Below are positions 1 to 5,942 of a stretch of 5,942 bases of DNA, in pieces. Made by a program: the position numbers and the translations under genes. Location: contig CAMTOX010000131.1 of assembly GCA_947074225.1 (NCBI GenBank), positions 1 through 5,942 on the forward strand, read 5' to 3'. The notes beneath the pieces are model-generated. The model saw nothing but the letters and a program-made list of their open reading frames with translations. It made no database searches and was not told the origin of the DNA. Numbering within the stretch: position 1 is the stretch's first letter; every line of letters begins with the position of its first letter. Source of the stretch: an uncultured bacterium (lineage in GTDB: Bacteria > Bacteroidota > Bacteroidia > Bacteroidales > Paludibacteraceae).

Positions 1-47
1 GAGATTTCTGAATGTGACTGGAGTTCAGACGTGTGCTCTTCCGATCT
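1..47 (+). other. Illumina P7/i7 adapter contamination (non-biological sequence)
   Basis: Positions 14-47 match, base for base from memory, the 34-base Illumina multiplexing read-2 primer site: it begins GTGACTGGAGTTCAGACG and ends GCTCTTCCGATCT at 47. The eight bases before it (6-13, TTCTGAAT) sit where the i7 index lies, and their reverse complement ATTCAGAA is the TruSeq HT index I know as D705. Positions 1-5 (GAGAT) are the last bases of the P7 flow-cell sequence. The order P7 end, index, primer site is that of a library molecule, so this is a technical artefact at a contig end. Genomic sequence starts at about position 48. The junction could be off by a base or two if the genome happens to match the adapter end. 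Confidence 0.97.
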
Positions 48-630
48 AAAGACAATATTATCAACTTCCTCTGAGATGTTCCTTAGGTATGGACTACGCA
101 GTGTAACGATAGATGACATCTGTCATGAACTACGTATATCTAAGAAAACCTTCTATACGCATTTTCATCAGAAAGATGAATTAATAGAAGAGTTATTAAA
201 CGATATGCGGATGAAACGTTGCAGTTTTATGAACTTATTGCCTGATGATAATGTTATAGATCGATTATTGGGCGATATTAAGATGTTCAAGAAATATCAT
301 GAAGAAAAAAAGAAGAATTTTTTCTATGATTTGAATAAGTATTATCCAGAGATAAATCAAAAGCATATTGCTGCAATGGACAAGATATCATCTGAGTATA
401 CCATGGAAGCATTGAAAAAAGGAATTGCCGATGGTTATTTCAGAGATGATATGGATTTAGAGTTAATGTGTCGATATCTTTACTTTAGAACCGGTCATCA
501 ATTCAGACAAATGCAAGAAGAGTGTAAAATATCTATGGCTCAGATGGCAGAGTTTTTAGTAGACTCTTTTGTGCGACTAGTGGCAAATGAAAAAGGACTG
601 AATTACTACTTAAATAAAAAACAAAAGTAA
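48..630 (+). CDS. TetR/AcrR-family transcriptional repressor, 5'-truncated by adapter
   Basis: This is a probable one-component repressor of the efflux genes that follow. The frame is open from the window start to the stop at 628-630. Numbered from the apparent GTG at 31 (199 residues), the first six residues (MCSSDL) come wholly or mostly from adapter, so that start is false. The in-frame ATG at 76 would cut into helix 1 and is also unlikely. Genuine sequence opens inside helix 1 with KTILSTSSEMFLRYGLRSVT, followed by the helix-turn-helix at about residues 26-45, where TIDDICHELRISKKTFYTHF is a classic TetR signature. The mostly helical remainder (about 50-195) is the ligand-binding and dimerisation domain, too variable to predict a ligand. 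Only about 5-15 N-terminal residues should be missing, judged from usual TetR spacing. The channel gene starts 19 bases downstream on the same strand, so the repressor may share its transcript. The promoter and operator are not in the window. Confidence 0.92.
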
Positions 631-649
631 AATAGTTATTTATATTATT

Positions 650-1933
650 ATGAAAAGATTTTTTTTAATGACCTTGTCTGTGCTGTTTTTCTTGCCTTTG
701 ATGGCTCAAGATGAACAGACTCTAACGCTTTCTTTAGAACGTGCTCAGCAGTATGCTGTGGAGCATAATAGAACTCTAATGAATGCCTCTTTATCTGTAA
801 AACAAGCTGAAGCAGCTCGTTGGCAAACTATTGCTACCATGTTGCCACAGGTTTCTGCAAGTTTTGATTACCAAGATTACTGCGGATATTCTATGAACTT
901 TGGTGGTATGGGAATGGCTATGAATCCTTCGGGCTCTTTTACTTTAACTGCTGCAATGGCGCTAAGTGGGACTCAAATTGTAGGATCTTTAATCCATAAT
1001 TTATCCATAGAAATGCAGGAGGTTTCTAAGTTGAAGACTGAACAGGATATTAAAACGCAAACTGCGTCTGTTTATATGTCTATTCTAGCTATGGAACAGA
1101 CTTTAGGGTTATTAAATCAGAATCTTGATAATTTACGTCGTTTGGCAACTATTACTGAGAACTCAGTAAAAGTGGGTGTCTCTGAACAGGTAGATGCCGA
1201 TCAGATTCAAGTGCAGGTGTCGTCAATGCAAAGCTCTATTAATAGTAGTGCTCGTATGGTAGAGATGTTGTACAACTCTATGCGCTTGCAATTAGGAGTG
1301 TCGGTAAATACAAATTTAGTGTTGACTGAACAGATAGATCAACTTTTGAATATTGAGCAAGCACTCTCGTTATTAAAGCAAGATTTTAATCTGAATAAGA
1401 ACTACGATTACCAATTGGTTAATCAAAATACTGAGCTGTCTAAGAAACAGATTACTTTGGCAGCTATGGATTATGTTCCTTCAGTAAGTGCATTCTATCA
1501 ATATTCTGCTAGAACTTATTTTGGTAAGGATGAGGGTTTCAATATGACTCCTCCAAACTTAGTAGGTATTTCATTAAGTGTACCTATTTGGTCTAGTGGT
1601 ACTAGAGCGGCTAAGATTACAGAAACAAAATTAGCACATCAGGCAGCTCAAAATACCTTGGCCGACACGAAAGATGCACTTTTGGTACAAGAGCGTCAAT
1701 TAAAATATAATTTGGCATCGGCCTATGAGAGCTATGAAACACAAAAAGCTAATATTGATGTATCGCAACGTGTGTTTCAGAATATCTCTAATAAATACGA
1801 ACATGGAATGACTTCAAGCCTTGAGGTAACAAATGCCAGTACAAGTTTAATTACTGCACAAAGCAACTATATCAATGCTTTGTTGGAGCTTGTAAATGCT
1901 CAAATAGAGTTGCGTAAACTCTTGAATCTTTAA
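650..1933 (+). CDS. TolC-family outer membrane efflux channel
   Basis: This 427-residue protein is the exit duct of the efflux complex, predicted to form a trimer spanning the outer membrane and periplasm. It has a Sec signal peptide (KR, then a hydrophobic run to about residue 17) with likely cleavage after Ala19 (LMA|QDEQ). It has no lipobox cysteine, unlike OprM-type channels. The two-fold repeat of the family is visible. The first half has a helix at 28-65, a barrel segment at about 66-115 and helices to about 215. The second half has a barrel segment at about 276-317, including the family-typical SVPIWSSGTRAA, and helices to the C-terminus. Matching turns occur at VGVSEQVDADQ (175-185) and HGMTSSLEVTNA (385-396), the usual sites at the periplasmic end of each coiled coil. 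Length is normal and there is no C-terminal extension. The ATG at 650 is chosen because the signal peptide begins there; there is no Shine-Dalgarno sequence, only A/T-rich sequence. The loop at 76-97 is rich in Met and Gly. Confidence 0.95.
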   Translation: MKRFFLMTLSVLFFLPLMAQDEQTLTLSLERAQQYAVEHNRTLMNASLSVKQAEAARWQTIATMLPQVSASFDYQDYCGYSMNFGGMGMAMNPSGSFTLTAAMALSGTQIVGSLIHNLSIEMQEVSKLKTEQDIKTQTASVYMSILAMEQTLGLLNQNLDNLRRLATITENSVKVGVSEQVDADQIQVQVSSMQSSINSSARMVEMLYNSMRLQLGVSVNTNLVLTEQIDQLLNIEQALSLLKQDFNLNKNYDYQLVNQNTELSKKQITLAAMDYVPSVSAFYQYSARTYFGKDEGFNMTPPNLVGISLSVPIWSSGTRAAKITETKLAHQAAQNTLADTKDALLVQERQLKYNLASAYESYETQKANIDVSQRVFQNISNKYEHGMTSSLEVTNASTSLITAQSNYINALLELVNAQIELRKLLNL

Positions 1934-1994
1934 TCTAAAGTTTAGTTATAAAATAATTAAGCTACTAATTTGATAAATGTCTAAAATGTAATAT

Positions 1995-3011
1995 ATGAAA
2001 AAGATTAATTTTCTGGCAACATTTGCCGTTGCTATTATTTTCTTAACCTCATGCGCTTCAAAGAATAAAGAAACAAAAGAAGAAGCCGAGCGTATAGAAC
2101 CTGTAAAAGTTGAAGTGATTGAGAAACAAAAGATTGCTCGCGAAGTGATGTTTTCTACAACACTTTTAGGGTATGAAACTCTTAATGTGGCACCATCTGT
2201 AACAGGTAAAATTGAACGTATTCTTGTTGAAGTAGGGTCACGTGTTTCTAAAGGTCAGTTATTAGTTCAGATGGACCAAAATCAATATAACACTACTAAA
2301 CTTACTTTTGCTAATTTAGGAGTTGAGATGGCGCGTATGGAAGCATTGAAAGAGACTGGTAGTATCTCTCAACAGGCCTACGATCAGATGAAATTAAGCT
2401 ATGATCAAACTGAGGAGTCGTTAGATTTCTTGAAGAAGAATACATACTTTACTGCTCCTTTTGCAGGAGTTATTACAGCTAAGAATTATGAAGAGGGTGA
2501 GTTATATAGCGGACAGCCTATCTTGGTGTTGACCCAGATATCTACTTTAAAGGCATTTATCAGTGTTCCTGAGTCTTACTTTACATTAGTAAAGAAGGGT
2601 ATGACAGTAGAGCTATCGACAGAGGTATATCCAAATCAAATCTTCCCAGCGGTAATCGATATTATTTATCCTACCATTGATCCTACCACACACACTTTCC
2701 AAGTACAACTTAAAATACCTAATAGCAATGAGCTTTTACGTCCAGGTATGTTTGCACGTGTAAATCTTTCATTAGGTGAGGTAGATGCTATGATAGTTCC
2801 TTATCAAGCTGTATTAAAGCTTATTGGTTCTAATGATCGTTATGTATTCATAGATGATAATGGTGTTGCTAAACGTGTTCCGGTAACTTTAGGCCAACGT
2901 TTCGACGATAAAGTTGAAATCTTATCTACTGAAATTGCTTCTGGCGACAAATTAGTTACTGTGGGACAAGCACGTTTGGTAAACGGTGTTAAACTTAAGA
3001 TTGTTGATTAA
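1995..3011 (+). CDS. RND efflux periplasmic adaptor (membrane fusion protein), lipoprotein
   Basis: This 338-residue HlyD/AcrA-type adaptor should bridge the inner-membrane pump and the outer-membrane channel. It starts with a lipoprotein signal peptide: KK, a hydrophobic stretch, then lipobox LTSC with Cys20 as the predicted lipidated residue. Next come a first beta strand (about 35-60), the first lipoyl half (62-95, with the typical VTGKIERILVEVGSRVSKGQ), a short alpha-hairpin (about 97-148), the second lipoyl half (151-180, APFAGVITAK), a beta-barrel domain (about 185-260, ending LLRPGMFARVNL) and a membrane-proximal domain (about 262-338). The hairpin tip has R114-x3-L118-x6-S125, the same spacing as the RLS motif known to dock TolC-dependent adaptors. 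It lies 61 bases after the channel gene and 52 before the pump gene, consistent with one operon. The ATG at 1995 fits the signal peptide; a start-stop ATGTAA at 1986-1991 just upstream is probably chance. Confidence 0.95.
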   Translation: MKKINFLATFAVAIIFLTSCASKNKETKEEAERIEPVKVEVIEKQKIAREVMFSTTLLGYETLNVAPSVTGKIERILVEVGSRVSKGQLLVQMDQNQYNTTKLTFANLGVEMARMEALKETGSISQQAYDQMKLSYDQTEESLDFLKKNTYFTAPFAGVITAKNYEEGELYSGQPILVLTQISTLKAFISVPESYFTLVKKGMTVELSTEVYPNQIFPAVIDIIYPTIDPTTHTFQVQLKIPNSNELLRPGMFARVNLSLGEVDAMIVPYQAVLKLIGSNDRYVFIDDNGVAKRVPVTLGQRFDDKVEILSTEIASGDKLVTVGQARLVNGVKLKIVD

Positions 3012-3063
3012 TTATTTTTTTAACCGCTTTATTGACAATCAATATAGCTTGATTTAATGATTT

Positions 3064-5942
3064 ATGAGTATTTATAAAACCGCCATTAATAAACCAATTA
3101 CTACGCTACTTATTTTCGTAGCAGTAATTGTGATAGGGGTGTTCAGTTATATGAAACTACCTATCGACCAGTTTCCAGAAATGGAACCACCATATATCTC
3201 TATCATGACCACTTACCCTGGGGCTAATGGTAGTGAGTTAGAAACTAATGTTACTAAGCTTCTAGAGAATCAGTTAAACTCTGTCGATGGATTAAAAGAG
3301 ATATCTTCTTCTTCAAAAGATAATATGTCTTTAATTACTTTAGAATTTGAGTGGGGGTTCAATCTTGATGAAGCAGTGAACGATATTCGTTCATCCATCG
3401 ATATGATTTACGATAATCTTCCCGATGGTGTATCTAGACCTTTGATCTTTAAATTCAATACCTCTATGATGCCTATTATGCAGTATGCTATTACGGCAAA
3501 AGAGAGTTATCCGGGTTTGGAGAAAATATTAGACGATAATGTTATCAATGTATTAAACCGTATTGATGGTATTGGTAACCTTTCTCTCTCTGGTGCTCCA
3601 CAACGTTATATCTATATTGATATTGACCCTCAGAAAATGGATGCTTACGATTTAAGTATCGAACAGGTGGGTTCTGCCATTAGTGGCAATAATATGAACC
3701 TAGCTTCTGGTTCTGTAAAGATGGGTAAAGAGCAATATCAATTGCGTGTACAGAATGAATTTATTGAGAGCTTTGAAATTGGCGATATCGTTTTGCGTAC
3801 AACAGCCGATGGTAAACAGGTGTTTGTAAAAGATTTAGCACAAGTTCGAGATACCATTAAAGATGTTACACTCGATGAGAAGATTAATGGTGGCGATGGA
3901 GTGCGTCTGGTAATTATGAAGCAATCGGGAGCAAATACAGTACAAGTAGCTCGCGATGTGCAGAAGGAGATGGAGCGTATTCAGAAAACTTTACCTTCCG
4001 ATGTCGAGATAAATATTATTTACGATAGTTCTGAAAGTATTCAAAATGCTATTGATGGCTTGACAGAGTCTATTATGTATGCTCTTTTATTTGTGGTGCT
4101 TGTGGTGCTATTCTTCTTAGGACGTTGGCGTGCTACAATTATTATCGCTATCACAATTCCTATCTCATTACTTGTTGCCTTTGTTTATCTCTTATTTGTA
4201 GATAGCTCTTTAAATATCATCTCGCTCTGTTCACTTACGGTGGCAATTGGTATGGTAGTGGACGATGCTATTGTGGTACTTGAAAATATTACCAAACATA
4301 TTGATAGGGGGGCTAATCCTCGCGAGGCTTCTATATATGGTACTAACGAGGTATGGATTGCTGTAATTGCAACTACATTAGTAATTGTGGCTGTGTTTGT
4401 GCCATTAACTATGTTAGGAGGTCAAGCAGGTATTCTATTTAAAGAGTTAGGATGGATTGTTACCATAGTGGTTTGTACCTCTACCGCTGTAGCGATCTCT
4501 TTAACACCTATGCTCTCTTCTAAATTGTTAAAACCACACAAAATGGTGGTAAATGAAGAAGGACGCTTGGTTAATGCCGATTCTAAAAGCACCGGATGGT
4601 ATGATCGTTATGTCTTGAAGTTCTTAAATAAAATTGACCATGCTTATGCTAAAATGCTTCGTGTATGTTTAAATCATAAAATCATCACTTTGGTTAGTGC
4701 GCTTGGTATCTTTGCTTTAACTTTGATTCCTGTGTTCCAAGGATGGATTGGTACTGACTTTATGGGAGAACAAGACTCTGGACGTATGAGTGTAACCGTT
4801 GAGTTACAACGTGGTACACGTGTTGAAGAGACTATGAGAATGGCTCGTTTAATTGAAGATCGCTTTGTACAAGTAGTACCGGAAATTGAATTGATTTCTT
4901 CTACAACAGGTTCTGACGATGAAGCAGGTATCTCTTCAATCTTCAATAGTACTAATAACAATAAAATTAGTATGACCGTTCGTACAAATAAGAAGTACCA
5001 ACGTGAGAGAAGCATCTTTGAGATTGCCGAAGATTTGCGTAGTGAACTCGCTACTTTCCCTGAAGTGGTAAACTATCAAGTCTCTACCTCTTCTGGTATG
5101 GGAGGTGGAAACAGCAATACGGTCGATGTTGAAATCTTTGGATACGATTTTGATGCTACAAATAAATTAGCGCAAGATTTAAAATATAAATTCCAAGAAC
5201 TTCCTGGGGCTCGCGATATAACTATTTCACGTGAAGAAGACCGTGCTGAGTTGCAAATTAACTTCGATAAAGAGAAGTTGGCTCGTCATGGACTCAATGC
5301 TCAAACTGTAGCTATGTATGTGCGTAACCGTATTAATGGTATGAATGCCGGATATCTTAAGGAAGATGGTGAAGAATATGATATCATTGTGCGTTTGAAA
5401 GAAGAGAATCGTCAAAGTATTACTGATATTGAAGAGTTGACATTAATGACCAGTGCAGGCAAGAAAATTAAGTTGAAAGAACTTGCCGAAATACAAGAGT
5501 ATTGGTGTCCGCCTGATATTGAAAGAAAGAGTCGTCAGCGTATTGTTACGGTACAAGTAACGCCGGTTGGTATCTCTTTGGGTGAAATGGCGCAACAAGT
5601 GCAACAGGTAATTGCTGAAACGGAAATTCCACAAGGTATCAACACTAATATTGGTGGTACTTTTGAAGACCAGCAAGAAACATTTGCCGATATGATTATG
5701 CTTGGGGCTATGATTCTTATGTTAGTGTATATTGTTATGGCATCTCAGTTCGAGTCGTTTGCAAAGCCTTTCATTATCATGTTCTCATTCCCATTTGCAT
5801 TGTCGGGGGTAATTATAGCATTGCTTATTACCGGAACAAACTTAGATATGATTGGTGCTTTAGGTATTATTCTGCTCATTGGTATTGTGGTGAAAAACGG
5901 TATCGTGTTAGTAGACTTTATCAACCTGATGCGCGACCGTGG
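3064..5942 (+). CDS. RND-family efflux permease (AcrB-like, HAE type), 3' end beyond window
   Basis: This is the proton-driven inner-membrane pump. The frame runs uninterrupted from the ATG at 3064 to the window edge (959 complete codons plus two bases), about 90% of a usual 1,000-1,050-residue permease; the last transmembrane helices are missing. TM1 is at about 12-30, followed by KLPIDQFPEMEPPYISI and YPGA, as in AcrB homologues. The first periplasmic domain spans about 32-335, TM2-TM6 about 340-487, a cytoplasmic linker about 490-538, TM7 about 540-558, the second periplasmic domain about 560-875 and TM8-TM10 about 876-952. TM4 carries GMVVDDAIVVLEN, with Asp400 and Asp401 equivalent to AcrB D407/D408. 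TM10 carries GIVVKNGIVLVDF, with Lys944 equivalent to AcrB K940. FVPLTML (445-451) is also family-typical. The Asp-Asp pair favours drug/amphiphile export over heavy-metal (CzcA/CusA) export. The segment EWGFNLDEAVNDIRSSIDMI followed by PDG recalls SwrC-like members, which is an impression only. The start is supported by Lys-Pro just before TM1. Confidence 0.96.
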   Translation, partial: MSIYKTAINKPITTLLIFVAVIVIGVFSYMKLPIDQFPEMEPPYISIMTTYPGANGSELETNVTKLLENQLNSVDGLKEISSSSKDNMSLITLEFEWGFNLDEAVNDIRSSIDMIYDNLPDGVSRPLIFKFNTSMMPIMQYAITAKESYPGLEKILDDNVINVLNRIDGIGNLSLSGAPQRYIYIDIDPQKMDAYDLSIEQVGSAISGNNMNLASGSVKMGKEQYQLRVQNEFIESFEIGDIVLRTTADGKQVFVKDLAQVRDTIKDVTLDEKINGGDGVRLVIMKQSGANTVQVARDVQKEMERIQKTLPSDVEINIIYDSSESIQNAIDGLTESIMYALLFVVLVVLFFLGRWRATIIIAITIPISLLVAFVYLLFVDSSLNIISLCSLTVAIGMVVDDAIVVLENITKHIDRGANPREASIYGTNEVWIAVIATTLVIVAVFVPLTMLGGQAGILFKELGWIVTIVVCTSTAVAISLTPMLSSKLLKPHKMVVNEEGRLVNADSKSTGWYDRYVLKFLNKIDHAYAKMLRVCLNHKIITLVSALGIFALTLIPVFQGWIGTDFMGEQDSGRMSVTVELQRGTRVEETMRMARLIEDRFVQVVPEIELISSTTGSDDEAGISSIFNSTNNNKISMTVRTNKKYQRERSIFEIAEDLRSELATFPEVVNYQVSTSSGMGGGNSNTVDVEIFGYDFDATNKLAQDLKYKFQELPGARDITISREEDRAELQINFDKEKLARHGLNAQTVAMYVRNRINGMNAGYLKEDGEEYDIIVRLKEENRQSITDIEELTLMTSAGKKIKLKELAEIQEYWCPPDIERKSRQRIVTVQVTPVGISLGEMAQQVQQVIAETEIPQGINTNIGGTFEDQQETFADMIMLGAMILMLVYIVMASQFESFAKPFIIMFSFPFALSGVIIALLITGTNLDMIGALGIILLIGIVVKNGIVLVDFINLMRDR

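Noticed and set aside
1935..1945. Short palindrome CTAAAGTTTAG just after the channel stop codon
   Set aside because: It has five A/T-rich pairs with a one-base centre, too weak for a terminator and with no following T-run.
1986..1991. Start-stop ATGTAA four bases before the adaptor ATG, as a possible regulatory mini-ORF
   Set aside because: It is a six-base coincidence in A/T-rich sequence with no ribosome-binding signal or other support.
1934..1994. Possible Bacteroidota promoter (TAnnTTTG) in the channel-adaptor gap, near CTAATTTG
   Set aside because: The spacing between TA and TTTG is one base short of the consensus and no upstream TTTG box sits at the right distance.
3031..3053. Overlapping small inverted repeats in the adaptor-permease gap (ATTGA-CAA-TCAAT at 3031-3043 and ATCAA-tatagc-TTGAT at 3038-3053)
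   Set aside because: The stems are only five A/T-rich pairs and share bases, as expected by chance in AT-rich DNA. The first T-run lies upstream, so this is not an intrinsic terminator. A conserved operator cannot be excluded without related genomes.
4674..5015. Open frame of 113 codons on the minus strand
   Set aside because: It lies wholly inside the permease gene, whose + strand frame has clear RND motifs. The minus-strand translation is a low-complexity Ser/Ile/Leu-rich shadow with no recognisable domain.
5227..5676. Two minus-strand open frames (5227-5415 and 5443-5676)
   Set aside because: Both are antisense to the second periplasmic domain of the permease, are short, and show no family signature.

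Overview
The window holds one tripartite RND efflux operon, with every gene on the + strand. It looks like a member of the Bacteroidota, probably Bacteroidales. The DNA is AT-rich (roughly 35-40% GC by eye), the intergenic gaps are A/T-rich, none of the starts has a Shine-Dalgarno sequence, and the adaptor is a lipoprotein. No species can be named from the sequence alone.

Layout: positions 1-47 are not genomic. They are the end of an Illumina P7 adapter, an 8-base index (6-13) and the read-2 primer site (14-47), so the window starts at an untrimmed contig edge. From 48 to 630 runs a TetR/AcrR-type repressor whose real start is lost; the frame stays open through the adapter and gives a false GTG start at 31. 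It is followed by a TolC-family outer-membrane channel (650-1933), a lipoprotein membrane-fusion adaptor (1995-3011) and an inner-membrane RND pump permease (3064 to the window end, open at the 3' end, 959 complete codons visible). The gaps are 19, 61 and 52 bases, and no convincing terminator or internal promoter was seen.

How the genes work together: the permease should use the proton gradient (Asp400, Asp401 and Lys944 match the AcrB relay) to move substrates from the periplasm or membrane into the channel. The adaptor carries the R-x3-L-x6-S signature that docks these proteins onto TolC-like channels. The co-directional TetR gene, 19 bases upstream, probably represses the operon and may be co-transcribed with it. 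The Asp-Asp pair in TM4 points to a drug/amphiphile-type (HAE) pump and not a heavy-metal pump; the substrate cannot be read from the sequence.

I found no mobile element, CRISPR array, RNA gene or clearly new system. The most unusual feature is the adapter contamination and the chimeric N-terminus it gives the first gene.
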